From contig NZ_CP066370.1 of assembly GCF_016406325.1 (NCBI RefSeq), positions 1,302,001 through 1,366,000 of the forward strand: 64,000 nucleotides of DNA, read 5' to 3'. The DNA comes from Shewanella putrefaciens. GTDB taxonomy: Bacteria; Pseudomonadota; Gammaproteobacteria; Enterobacterales; Shewanellaceae. A program made the translations under genes and the position numbers. The stretch's first letter is position 1; every line of letters begins with the position of its first letter. The notes under the pieces were generated by a model. It saw only the letters and a program-made list of their open reading frames with translations, made no database searches and was not told the DNA's origin. Positions 46,967-56,301 of the stretch are shown here, in pieces.

Positions 46967-47755
46967 TTATTGCTCTATATTGGGGGCTGGATGAGGTGTG
47001 CTGTTTGCTCGGAAGTCTTTTAAATTGATATTGAGAGGCAAATCCGTTTGCAATTGCGCCAGCTTATAACTGAGACGCGCCATTTCTTTACCCTCGGCCA
47101 GTTTCTTCGCTTGTTTAGCGCCCAAGTTAGGTAATGATGAAAAGAGTGTGCTTAATGTCCTGAAGGTCTTTAAAAGTTCTGCCGCCGATTTTGGACCTAT
47201 GCCTGCAATACCCGGGATCTTGTTACCGCTGTCTCCTGCCAGCGCCATTAAATCGAGAAACTGGCTACGGTCAACGCCCAGTTTTTGTTCTAATGCAGCA
47301 ATATCTAGGTATTGCTGATTAAAATGATCCCACTGAGTAATGCGTGGATGATTGAGCTGGCTAAAGCCTTTATCAGTGGAAACGATTATGGCTTCTCCTT
47401 GTGCTTTAGCCGTTTTCACCGCAAGAGTGGCAATCACATCATCGGCTTCTGCGGCGGCATAGATAGAGGCGATATTAAGTGTGGCTAAATGCTCCTGTAA
47501 TGCTCTGAGTCCCTGTGCAAGTGGCTCAGGCATAGGTTTACGGCCTTTTTTATAGTCGGGGTAAAGTTGTTTACGCCATGAAATTTCATCTCCATCCCAC
47601 ACGATAGCTATATGGGAAGGGTGGTGGACGCGCAGCAATTTAGTGCATGCCGAAGTGACGCGCTCCTTAAGGCTTTCCATATCGTTCTCATCGGGGATCG
47701 CCGCATAAATACGGCGAACCAAGTTGAGACCATCGATGATTAAAAACTTATTCAT
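46967..47755 (-). CDS. xni: Flap endonuclease Xni (exonuclease IX homologue)
   Basis: 262 residues. FLIIDGLNLVRRIYAA, HIAIVWDGDEISWRKQLYPDYKKGRK, AEADDVIATLA and STDKGFSQL give the metal-binding acidic residues of the 5' nuclease fold. LDLMALAGDSGNKIPGIAGIGPKSAAELL is the helix-3-turn DNA-binding block. Length excludes DNA polymerase I; it is the short, stand-alone YgdG/Xni type. It starts 21 bases after the ppnN stop codon, so the two are likely one operon. Confidence 0.93.
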   Translation of the reverse strand: MNKFLIIDGLNLVRRIYAAIPDENDMESLKERVTSACTKLLRVHHPSHIAIVWDGDEISWRKQLYPDYKKGRKPMPEPLAQGLRALQEHLATLNIASIYAAAEADDVIATLAVKTAKAQGEAIIVSTDKGFSQLNHPRITQWDHFNQQYLDIAALEQKLGVDRSQFLDLMALAGDSGNKIPGIAGIGPKSAAELLKTFRTLSTLFSSLPNLGAKQAKKLAEGKEMARLSYKLAQLQTDLPLNINLKDFRANSTPHPAPNIEQ

Positions 47756-47776
47756 TGGCTTGGTTTGCTAACGACC

Positions 47777-49132
47777 TTATTTAACTATCTGATAACATGG
47801 TACATAAGCTGTGCCGGGAAGTTTCATTCTCTGTTGCTGCACAAACGCACTCAACAGGTTATCCATCATATCCATCAGTATTGGATCACCTTTCAATTGG
47901 AAGGGACCCAAATGCTCTATTTGTTTGATTGTATCCGATTTAACATTACCCGCTACTATACCCGAAAAGGCTTTTCGTAGGTTGGCGGCAAGTTTTGCTT
48001 TGTCGATGTTTAAGTGTAAATCCAAGTTGGCCATGACATCATGGCTTGGGATAAAGGGCAGTTGAAACTCCGCTTCAATCTTCAATGCCCATTGGTATTG
48101 ATACGCATCGCCTGTTGCTCTGCGGTAGGCTTTGACTTGTTCCATACCTTGTTTCATTACCCGAGCCACCTCTGCGGGATTATCAATGATAATTTGATAT
48201 TTTTTCTGTGCTTCATCCCCTAAGGTTGCGGCAATAAACTCGTCTATTTTTATGAAATAATCGGCGCTTTCCGTGGGACCTGTGAGGATCAGTGGGAAGG
48301 GCGTTTCCTGATTTTCTTTATTCAGTAAAATGCCCAAAATATAGAGCGGTTCTTCAGCCGTTCCCGCGCCACCCGGGAAAATAATGATACCGTGCCCGAG
48401 GCGTACAAAGGCTTCTAAGCGTTTTTCAATATCGGGTAAAATCACCAGTTCATTGACAATTTGATTAGGGGGCTCGGCAGCGATAATACTAGGCTCTGTC
48501 AAACCAATATAGCGGGCATTCTTTATCCGTTGTTTTGCGTGGCCAATCGCGGCACCTTTCATTGGCCCTTCCATCGCTCCTGGGCCACAACCAGTGCAGA
48601 TATCGAGTTCTCTCAGTCCGAGTTGATAGCCGACCTCACGGGTATATTGATATTCGATGGCATTAATGCTGTGTCCACCCCAACAAACGACCACATTGGG
48701 ATCTTTCATTGGCGCAATGGCTCTCGCATTACGCAGAATATCAAAGACAACGTTAGTAATATGGCTGGCATTGGCAAGATTGATGTATTTTAGGGTTTCA
48801 TATTTGTCGCTAATATAAAGAATATCCCTGAGTACAGAGAACAGATGTTCTTGAATACCCGTGATAATTTGGCCATCGACAAAAGCCTGTTCGGGTGGAT
48901 TGATGAGTTCTAATTTAACTCCGCGTTCCCGTTGTAGGACATTGATATCAAAGTTTTTGTATTGTTCAAATAGGGCTTTAGAATTATCGGTTTTTAAACC
49001 AGCGGCAAGTACAGCGAGTGAGCAGTTACGATACAGTTGATACAATGCGCTTTTTGCGCTTTTTTTGAGGCGATCAACTTCAAGTTGTGAAAGCTGATCC
49101 ATGCTACCTTTAGGGCTAACTTTTACTATCAT
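47777..49132 (-). CDS. ppnN: Nucleotide 5'-monophosphate nucleosidase PpnN (LOG family)
   Basis: 451 residues, the YgdH/PpnN length. It hydrolyses purine and pyrimidine nucleoside monophosphates to base and ribose-5-phosphate, and in E. coli it is regulated by (p)ppGpp. The Rossmann LOG motif is visible as [19 protein letters not shown] and [19 protein letters not shown] (PGGxGTxxE). N- and C-terminal extensions distinguish it from plant-type LOG. Its ribosome-binding site AAGGAG is enclosed in a perfect 11-base hairpin immediately before the start codon. xni follows. Confidence 0.94.
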   Translation of the reverse strand: MIVKVSPKGSMDQLSQLEVDRLKKSAKSALYQLYRNCSLAVLAAGLKTDNSKALFEQYKNFDINVLQRERGVKLELINPPEQAFVDGQIITGIQEHLFSVLRDILYISDKYETLKYINLANASHITNVVFDILRNARAIAPMKDPNVVVCWGGHSINAIEYQYTREVGYQLGLRELDICTGCGPGAMEGPMKGAAIGHAKQRIKNARYIGLTEPSIIAAEPPNQIVNELVILPDIEKRLEAFVRLGHGIIIFPGGAGTAEEPLYILGILLNKENQETPFPLILTGPTESADYFIKIDEFIAATLGDEAQKKYQIIIDNPAEVARVMKQGMEQVKAYRRATGDAYQYQWALKIEAEFQLPFIPSHDVMANLDLHLNIDKAKLAANLRKAFSGIVAGNVKSDTIKQIEHLGPFQLKGDPILMDMMDNLLSAFVQQQRMKLPGTAYVPCYQIVK

Positions 49133-49163
49133 TTATCACTCCTTCGTTTGACAGGAGTGATAA
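49133..49163 (-). promoter_or_regulatory. Hairpin covering the ppnN ribosome-binding site
   Basis: On the minus strand TTATCACTCCT and AGGAGTGATAA pair perfectly around a nine-base loop, and the ATG follows directly. The second arm contains the Shine-Dalgarno AGGAG, so folding would hide it. There is no T tract, which argues against a terminator for the upstream gene. Confidence 0.65.
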
Positions 49164-49187
49164 GAGGAGGCGTATAGTCGGTCTTAA

Positions 49188-50744
49188 CTATACGTCAATC
49201 ACAACCCTGTCTCTGCTTTCATGTTTTGCTTTATAGAGTGCTGCATCGGCGCGTTCGAAGGTCTCATGTATGAGTTCATTCCCCATAACTTGTGCAGCCC
49301 CTATAGATACTGTAACTGTAATTCTCTGATTTTTAAATTTAAATGGAATGTTTTTTACTTTTTCACGCACTCTGTTTAAAAGTTGAACAATATCACCGTT
49401 ACCAACATCGGGTAGTAAGAGGACAAATTCTTCACCGCCGTAGCGTGCAACAAATTCTGTATCTCGTAGGGAGTTCTTAAGTGCCATCGCAATCACCTGC
49501 AATGTTTTATCACCAGTACTGTGGCCAAAACTGTCATTAATGGTTTTAAAATGATCAATATCGGCAACCGCCACCCACAATGGGCTCTTATGACGTTGAT
49601 AGTTACGGTATTCCAACTCCATGCGTTCTTCTAAGGCTGCGCGATTAGGTAATTGCGTTAAGCTATCTAATAAATTGAGTTTTTGTTGCTCGAATAACCG
49701 TTCTTTATAGGTATTTGCTTCGGTACTGAGTTCATTGAGTTCTTTGCGCATTGTTTCCATGGATTTACGCAACAGTGCTTGTTCCCTCTGTTCCAAGGCT
49801 TCTTTACGGGCTAATGCCGAGCGGATCGAGTTTAACTGTTCGGTAAGCTTTGCTTTAAGATCAACCACATCTTCAACATCTAATATGATTGCTCCTGCGT
49901 TATCAACCCGAGTATTGATCTCTCTGTTTAACTGTGTTTTTAGCTGAAAACTGCGTTGGGTGTGGTTGTAGGATTCACTGACCACTTCCCGTACCGCGGC
50001 TAGGGCATCATTTAAGGCGTATAAAAATTCTTGGGATGCCGACTTTTCCCGTGCGATGTTATCAAGCAATAAAGATAAAATGGTTTGATAAGCTTCGAGT
50101 AAATTATCGATTTCTATATCGGAGGCTAGCATTTCCTTTATGACTAACACTTGATCACGTTGATCTTTACGGAATTCAATTTCCGAAATCATATGGGCTA
50201 GTTCATGGGCAAGTTGTCTGTGCTTAGGTAGAATTTCAAGCTTTTCTGATTCGCTAAATTGCTGCTGTAATATGGTTTCGTAAAAGCCAATAATTTGTTT
50301 AACTTTAGGAATATATTCCCAAACTGTATGGAAAGGTTTGGAAAGATCCTGCTTGAAATAGTTAACTTCTTTTTTGAGTTTTTCGGGTGCAGAGTTAACG
50401 CGTTGGATCTGACGAACCACTTGGGCTAATCCCGCTCGACTTTCTTCGAGTTGTACCATCACATGGTGATATTGGCCTTTTAATAGGCGTTCAACATCCA
50501 CTAATTCTGGTAATGCCTCATCGATCCGCTCAAACGTACTTAAGTTATGGCGAAGTTTAGCGAGCTTATTATCCAGTTCAAGGTTTTGCCCTTTACAGGC
50601 TAGGCTTAAATGGCCAATAAATTGGAGTAGTGTTTGTAACTTGGCATTTCTATCTTCATTGACTTCATCTAAGGCGAGTTTGGCCGAGTGAAGTTTTTGT
50701 TGTAATAATGCAAGTTGTGAAACGGTTGCGTTTGAATCCTTCAT
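49188..50744 (-). CDS. Cytoplasmic diguanylate cyclase (GGDEF) with long coiled-coil N-terminus
   Basis: 518 residues without membrane segments. Residues ~1-345 are helical and coiled-coil rich (e.g. RSALARKEALEQREQALLRKSMETMRKEL). The C-terminal GGDEF domain (~350-515) has LLDSLTQLPNRAALEERME, ADIDHFKTINDSFGHSTGD and an intact active site ARYGGEEF. The inhibitory site five residues upstream reads RDTE, not RxxD, so product inhibition may be weak. The protein should make c-di-GMP. It precedes ppnN in the same direction and follows the TPR / degenerate-cyclase gene. Confidence 0.93.
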   Translation of the reverse strand: MKDSNATVSQLALLQQKLHSAKLALDEVNEDRNAKLQTLLQFIGHLSLACKGQNLELDNKLAKLRHNLSTFERIDEALPELVDVERLLKGQYHHVMVQLEESRAGLAQVVRQIQRVNSAPEKLKKEVNYFKQDLSKPFHTVWEYIPKVKQIIGFYETILQQQFSESEKLEILPKHRQLAHELAHMISEIEFRKDQRDQVLVIKEMLASDIEIDNLLEAYQTILSLLLDNIAREKSASQEFLYALNDALAAVREVVSESYNHTQRSFQLKTQLNREINTRVDNAGAIILDVEDVVDLKAKLTEQLNSIRSALARKEALEQREQALLRKSMETMRKELNELSTEANTYKERLFEQQKLNLLDSLTQLPNRAALEERMELEYRNYQRHKSPLWVAVADIDHFKTINDSFGHSTGDKTLQVIAMALKNSLRDTEFVARYGGEEFVLLLPDVGNGDIVQLLNRVREKVKNIPFKFKNQRITVTVSIGAAQVMGNELIHETFERADAALYKAKHESRDRVVIDV

Positions 50745-50896
50745 CCGGAGTATTTTCCTAACTCTGCAAGGCTAAAAAGCATGACGATCCTATGTCCAGA
50801 TTAGCTGTGAAGTCGATATGCTACTAATGTTATAACAATGACAGTAGAGTGCAAATGCGATTTGGCTGTGTCCCCGTGATTAATGACTGATATTGA

Positions 50897-53068
50897 TCAA
50901 ATATTTTCCAGTAATTGTCTATATTGGTTATTTTCCCAGCAAGGCCAATGGATATCGTCTTTATTTGCGTTGGTTTCCACGCGGATCAATCCGCGTTCAA
51001 TGCCCTTCTCGAGATGTAAAAAGAGCGGATTTGCAAAGAGCGTTGGCGGTACAAAATCGAGTGCTCTAAGACTGACATAATGATCGCCTTGAGTCGGTAT
51101 GCTACGCGCGCAGGCGAGGGCCATTTGCGCTGTCTCAAATTGAAGTTGAGGCGCCATTTTCATTTCTGATTTAACCAGCAGAGGTAAGTTAATAAATCCG
51201 AGCTTAAACGTCTGGGTCAATGCTTGTCTATCGAGGTACTGTCGAATTTGGCTGATAATTTGCTCTGGTTCTATCCCATGGTTGAATCGAACGGCAAATA
51301 CTCCTTGACGTATAACATAGACGGGTAGGGATAGTGCATCAGATATTAGGGCCGCCAATTTAGTGTTTATGGTATTGGCAAAGTATTGGCCATAGTGAAG
51401 ATCCGTCGTGACGTGCTCTGGAAATTCAATTAAGCCTAGTGCGGCTGTTGATGGTTGTTTTTGGTTTAAATGTCCAGGGCTTAAATGTGCAAGTAAAGCA
51501 GCATATCCTAGGTGATGGGTAAAAGCTTCCTGCTGACTGAGTTGTGCTAACGCTTTATTTTCGATTTTGATTTGGCGGCGAGATTTGAGTTGTATCAACA
51601 TAATGATAATAAATAATGTCAGAATAAAACCACATAATACCAATAGCTTATAGGTGTTTTGGGTTTCTTGCTGAGCTTCATTAAATTTATTTTGTAACAG
51701 GCTAAGTTCAAGCTTGAGTTGCTGCTCTGCGAGCGTTGATGGTGATACAGATGGGGCTTTATCTGTATTTTGCTCTTGTGAACTTAATTCAATGATCTGC
51801 TTTTGTGTCTCTATGGTTTTACCCTGTTCTCCTAAATTTTCTGCCGCGAGGGCGATGAGTGTTAATGCGGATTTTTGCTCGTCCATCAGTTTTAGTTCGG
51901 TTGCAAGCACCAATGCATTATCGGCATGACTCATCATCAATGGCCAATCCTGATTGGTTTTGGCTACTTCACCAATCAATAATTCGTTATACACTAAATA
52001 ATGATGACTTTGCTTTTCTTGAAAGATTTGATTTGCCATTAATAAATATTTTAAGGCATTCGTGTTGTCACTGATATTTGAATAGGCTTGCCCAAGGTTA
52101 TGGTAGTTTAAACCTTGGGCAATATAGTTACCGCGTTTAGCATCTAATTGCTGGGCATTAAGGTAGTAATCAATAGCTTTATTCCAGTCTCCTTGTTCAC
52201 CGTACACCATGGCGATGACAGTCATACAACTCGATAGATAAGTATCATTGCCCATTTTTTTAAAACCGTCAGCGGCTTCATGGGCATTCTTCAGCGCTTC
52301 ATCCCATTGCTTTAAATCACGATAAACCTTGGCTAACTGCAGCTGTAGGTGGGTTTTCATTGAGGGATAGTTAGAGCGGTTAGAGAGCCGAATGGCTTCA
52401 CTGTAATGTTGTAATGATTTAGTTAGTTGCTGATTTTTATTGTAATAATGGCCAAGTTTTGATTCCGCAGCAGCAATCAGATAATCATTTCGTAGCTTAT
52501 AGGCGATATCACGATAGGTATGAAAGTGCATTAAGGCGGGAACATCTTGGCGTATGACTAAATGTAAACCACCTAAATGCTCGTGAATGGTGTGCTTAAG
52601 CAGCATGGCTTCAATATCAAAGCTGTCATTGATACGGCTGAGCGCCTCGTTATAGAGGGTTATTGCTTCTTGATACTTTTGTTCTGTTCGACCAATATAC
52701 CTCCCCTTCAACATAGCAACAAAGGCTTGTTCATAGGGCGATTCGGCAATACTTGCGAGTAGCGCTATGATGGCATTTGCGTCTTGAACTCCAACTTTAG
52801 ATTTAACATTGGGTTCCATATTAAGTCGTGCCAGTAATTGCAAAAGATGCATAAATTCTGCTGGCTTATAACCTTGCTCTTGGGCTACATGCTCGAATTG
52901 TTCACGATTTTTAAAGACAATAGGGAAAGAGAGCGATTTATGTAGGGTGTCGTACATGTTTTGCGGTGTTTCACGCAGTTCAACTTCTTCAGATTCAAGA
53001 TCACGACTCTGAACACTCCAGGAAACCGACATTAACAGCGTCAATAAAATAACAATAATTTTTTGCAT
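50897..53068 (-). CDS. TPR protein with membrane helix and degenerate GGDEF-like C-terminus
   Basis: 723 residues. A signal peptide (IIVILLTLLMSVSWSVQS) leads to a periplasmic TPR superhelix (~80-430: YNEALSRI, LGHYYNKNQQLTKSLQHYSEAIRL, DWNKAIDYYLNAQQLDAKRGNY, NLGQAYSNISDNTNALKYL). A transmembrane helix (~478-500, LLVLCGFILTLFIIIMLIQLKS) and a cytoplasmic domain (~525-720) follow. That domain looks like a cyclase fold (ALGLIEFPEHVTTDLHYGQYFANTINTKLAAL...VYVIRQGVFAVRF), but RQGVF stands where GGDEF should be, so it is probably catalytically dead. Architecture suggests a sensor or scaffold feeding the neighbouring active cyclase. Confidence 0.78.
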   Translation of the reverse strand: MQKIIVILLTLLMSVSWSVQSRDLESEEVELRETPQNMYDTLHKSLSFPIVFKNREQFEHVAQEQGYKPAEFMHLLQLLARLNMEPNVKSKVGVQDANAIIALLASIAESPYEQAFVAMLKGRYIGRTEQKYQEAITLYNEALSRINDSFDIEAMLLKHTIHEHLGGLHLVIRQDVPALMHFHTYRDIAYKLRNDYLIAAAESKLGHYYNKNQQLTKSLQHYSEAIRLSNRSNYPSMKTHLQLQLAKVYRDLKQWDEALKNAHEAADGFKKMGNDTYLSSCMTVIAMVYGEQGDWNKAIDYYLNAQQLDAKRGNYIAQGLNYHNLGQAYSNISDNTNALKYLLMANQIFQEKQSHHYLVYNELLIGEVAKTNQDWPLMMSHADNALVLATELKLMDEQKSALTLIALAAENLGEQGKTIETQKQIIELSSQEQNTDKAPSVSPSTLAEQQLKLELSLLQNKFNEAQQETQNTYKLLVLCGFILTLFIIIMLIQLKSRRQIKIENKALAQLSQQEAFTHHLGYAALLAHLSPGHLNQKQPSTAALGLIEFPEHVTTDLHYGQYFANTINTKLAALISDALSLPVYVIRQGVFAVRFNHGIEPEQIISQIRQYLDRQALTQTFKLGFINLPLLVKSEMKMAPQLQFETAQMALACARSIPTQGDHYVSLRALDFVPPTLFANPLFLHLEKGIERGLIRVETNANKDDIHWPCWENNQYRQLLENI

Positions 53069-53202
53069 TTTTATACTGATCTCATCTTTCCTAGGGCAAG
53101 GAATATATTTTGTTAGCTTTTGTTAGCGACTAATGAGCTTGCTACATCGACTTGTTATACTTGGGGAAATTATAAGAAGCATAATAACAGAAGGAAGCAA
53201 GA

Positions 53203-55014
53203 GTGAAACCCAACAGATTATCAATCTTGATGCTAAGTGGATTTTTTTCAGCCAGTGTATTTGCTGATGTAAACTATGAAATTGACTTAAGCCAGCCAGA
53301 GCAGCATTTGGCACATGTTAGGGTCATGTTTCCTGAGACGAGTGGTCACAGTTTTACCGTTAATCTTCCTGTGTGGCGTACGGGGAAATATCAAGTATTA
53401 CCTTTAGCCGATGGCGTGCGCCTCTTTAGCGCTCAAGACAGTAAAGGTAATGAACTGCCATGGAAGCGCACGGCGAGCGGTGAATGGCAAGTTACGCTCA
53501 AACAACCGACCCGTGTGACGGTAACTTACCAGTTATATGCTAATGAATTAGATCAACGGGTTCGTCATATTGATGCCAGTCATGCGTTTTTAGATGCCAG
53601 TGGTGTGTTTATGTACAGTCCGCAATTTAGAGCTGAACCCGTTGAAGTGCAGTTAAAAGTGCCTAAAACATGGCAAAGCTATTCGGGAATGGCTTCTGGT
53701 CATTTAGCCCATTCTTTTATTGCGCCCAATTATGACGTGTTAATTGACTCTCCTATTGAAACAGGCATCAGTACTCATAGAAACTTCAGTGCAGATGGGA
53801 AAAAGTATGAGCTTGTTTTTTGGGGAGAAGGAAATTACAACGTCGATAAAATAGTTAAGGATTTAACTGCATTAAGTCGTCAAACAAAAGCCATTTGGGA
53901 CGATTATCCTTTTGAGCGTTATGTTTATATGGTACATGCTACCAGTGGCGCAAGTGGGGCGACTGAACATTTAAACTCCACTATTATTCAGCTACCCCGT
54001 TTTAGTTTTCGGGAACGTAGGGATTATTTACGCTTTATTAGTACGGCATCCCACGAATTTATCCACACTTGGAATGTCAAAGCTTATCGCCCTGATGGAC
54101 TCGTCCCCTATGATTACCAGCATGAAAATATGACGGAATTATTATGGATGGCCGAGGGTTCAACTAGCTATTTCCAAGGACAGTTACTCCTTCGGGCAGG
54201 TGTGATGACACCAAAAGAGTTTCTCGACGATTTAGCCAAACGTATTGAAAAAAACCAACTTAATCCAGGGCGAGAAACTCAATCTGTCGCCGAGGCCAGT
54301 GCAGGGCAATGGGCTAGTACGGGTGGCGATTATGCGATTAATCACAGTGTGAATATTTACTCCGAGGGCTACTTAACCTCTTTAGCCTTAGACTTCTCAC
54401 TTCTCGAAGACTCTAAACTGAAGCATTCTTACCGTGATGTGCACCGTCGTTTATATCAAAATCATCGGGTGCCGAAGGGATATACGATCAATGATGTGCA
54501 GCAAATTCTAAAAGATTTATCAGGTAAAGATTACACTCCTTGGTGGCACGCTAATGTGAATCGTCCTATAAGCCTAGATTACCCAGATCTGTTAGCACAG
54601 GCTGGTTTGGTTATGTCCTATGGAAAGGATTCCAAAGCTGAGGCATTTGCGGGCATGACCTTAAGCAGTAAATATGGATCTTTGGTATTAGATCAAGTAT
54701 TGCGTAATGGTCCCGCATGGCAAGCGGGCATTGTAGCGGGTGATGAAGTCCTCGCGATTAATGGTCTTAAGGTAACAGCTACAGGCTTTAATAAACGGAT
54801 AAAAGATTTTAATGCTGGCGATAGCATTGAAGTAACCTTATTTAGCAACGATAAAATCAAGCAAGTGACTCTGAAACTGGGTGAGCAACAAAGTGGTATG
54901 CTGATGTTAAAGGGCAATGCTAATGCAACTAAGCAGCAAAAGGCGTTCTTTAAGGCATGGTTGGGTATTGAGTGGCCTTTTGATAATCGAGGCGAATTAG
55001 CGGTTAAAATCTAA
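53203..55014 (+). CDS. Secreted M61-family metallopeptidase with PDZ domain
   Basis: 603 residues starting with GTG 53203 after AGAAGGAAG; the opening SILMLSGFFSASVFA is a signal peptide. A beta-sandwich N-terminal domain is followed by a thermolysin-like catalytic domain with the zinc motif SHEFIHTWNVKAYRP (HExxH) and the downstream ligand Glu in MAEGSTSYF. A PDZ domain lies at ~480-560 (GSLVLDQVLRNGPAWQAGIVAGDEVLAINGLKV). This is the glycyl-aminopeptidase-type family M61, periplasmic. It stands alone and has its own terminator. Confidence 0.91.
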   Translation: MKPNRLSILMLSGFFSASVFADVNYEIDLSQPEQHLAHVRVMFPETSGHSFTVNLPVWRTGKYQVLPLADGVRLFSAQDSKGNELPWKRTASGEWQVTLKQPTRVTVTYQLYANELDQRVRHIDASHAFLDASGVFMYSPQFRAEPVEVQLKVPKTWQSYSGMASGHLAHSFIAPNYDVLIDSPIETGISTHRNFSADGKKYELVFWGEGNYNVDKIVKDLTALSRQTKAIWDDYPFERYVYMVHATSGASGATEHLNSTIIQLPRFSFRERRDYLRFISTASHEFIHTWNVKAYRPDGLVPYDYQHENMTELLWMAEGSTSYFQGQLLLRAGVMTPKEFLDDLAKRIEKNQLNPGRETQSVAEASAGQWASTGGDYAINHSVNIYSEGYLTSLALDFSLLEDSKLKHSYRDVHRRLYQNHRVPKGYTINDVQQILKDLSGKDYTPWWHANVNRPISLDYPDLLAQAGLVMSYGKDSKAEAFAGMTLSSKYGSLVLDQVLRNGPAWQAGIVAGDEVLAINGLKVTATGFNKRIKDFNAGDSIEVTLFSNDKIKQVTLKLGEQQSGMLMLKGNANATKQQKAFFKAWLGIEWPFDNRGELAVKI

Positions 55015-55038
55015 CGTATTTATGTTGTTATCTGGATT

Positions 55039-55068
55039 AAAAGCGCGCCTAATTTAGCGCGCTTTTTT
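55039..55068. terminator. Bidirectional terminator between the M61 peptidase gene and rdgC
   Basis: AAAAGCGCGC-N8-GCGCGCTTTTTT, T tract on the plus strand and TTTT on the minus strand. Confidence 0.88.
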
Positions 55069-55095
55069 ATCATGTACTCGTTATTAAGTGAAGAG

Positions 55096-56010
55096 TTAGT
55101 CTTGTGTTTCTTCTAGTCCGCCAAGGGCTGATACAAGTGCGTGCATTAAGGCAACTAACTCGCTACCCATTAATGCAAAATCAGCATCTAAACGTGCCAT
55201 AGGATCATCAGTACCGACTTCATCGTTCCCCGCTCTAAATTCTTCAGAGAATTTAAGACGTTTCACGCTAGCATCCGATTGCAGCAATAGCGCGATAGAT
55301 TGACCAAAGTGCAGGGCTAATTTATGAACTTGTTTGCCCGTCGCTAAGTGAGCGAGCACTTCATCTTCTTTTAGATCCTGTTGCTTAAAACGTACAATGC
55401 CACCTTCATCTGCTTCTGATTTAAGCTCTGCTTCATCTTGCATTTCAAAGGGTAATGGTGCACTGCCATTCTTTAACCATTCGGTTAAATGAGACTCAAC
55501 AGGCGCTTTAAAACTTAAGGGGATCACTGGCAAACTGCCGAGAGATTTACGTAATAACGCTAATAATTCTTCGGCCTTAGTGGCACTTGAACTATCAACG
55601 AGGATCATTTCAAGTTCAGGTAAAATCAGTGCGCGAGTCTGGCTACGGCGTGAAAATGCCCGTGGTAACAAACTGGTGATAATTTCATCTTTAAGAGCAT
55701 CTTTTTCTTTTTTTGCCAGTTTTCGATTTTCTTCATCCTCAATGAGAGCCACTTTTTCTTCAAGTGCTTCCTTGATGACTTGGCCTGGGAGCATTTTTTC
55801 TTCTTTAGTCACACAAATTAAATGGCGATTGTTGGCACTATGCACCAAGGAACTGCCTTTTTTTCCTAAGGCATTGGAAAACCCAAATTTACTGATGTCT
55901 TGGCTTGAGCATGGGGAGAAAGTGAAATCTGCAAGTGCGGTTTCAAGTGCTTCAGTTTCGACGGCAAAAGGTTTATTAAAACGATAAAGAGTAAGATTTT
56001 TAAACCACAT
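55096..56010 (-). CDS. rdgC: Recombination-associated protein RdgC
   Basis: 304 residues, family length. [11 protein letters not shown] is the invariant start, followed by [22 protein letters not shown] and [37 protein letters not shown]. RdgC forms a DNA-encircling dimeric ring on the nucleoid and limits RecA access. It is divergent from the porin gene and convergent with the M61 peptidase gene. Confidence 0.97.
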   Translation of the reverse strand: MWFKNLTLYRFNKPFAVETEALETALADFTFSPCSSQDISKFGFSNALGKKGSSLVHSANNRHLICVTKEEKMLPGQVIKEALEEKVALIEDEENRKLAKKEKDALKDEIITSLLPRAFSRRSQTRALILPELEMILVDSSSATKAEELLALLRKSLGSLPVIPLSFKAPVESHLTEWLKNGSAPLPFEMQDEAELKSEADEGGIVRFKQQDLKEDEVLAHLATGKQVHKLALHFGQSIALLLQSDASVKRLKFSEEFRAGNDEVGTDDPMARLDADFALMGSELVALMHALVSALGGLEETQD

Positions 56011-56301
56011 AAGAGGCGCTCATAGGAAAATAAAGTGGCAGTTTACGGCATAGTTGGGGCGGGGTAAACCTACACGCAATAGCTTAATCTAAGGGCTAAT
56101 GCAGAATTCATTAAATTGTAACATTCCGGTTTTTAAGTTATTAATCATTGATATTAATGGTATTTAATTTTTATTGCTGACTTATTTTTCCGTGTATTCA
56201 CCTAAGTTGTCACACTTGAAATAAAACTGAAACAGATTCATTGCACACTTTCGGTCGTTCCAAACCAATAACCAAGACGAACATAACGTCGAAAGGATTA
56301 A

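Noticed and set aside
56200..56260. Possible Pho box before the porin gene (TTGTCAC at about 56208)
   Set aside because: Only one half site fits; the next repeats at 11-base spacing (GAAATAA, GAAACAG) do not match.
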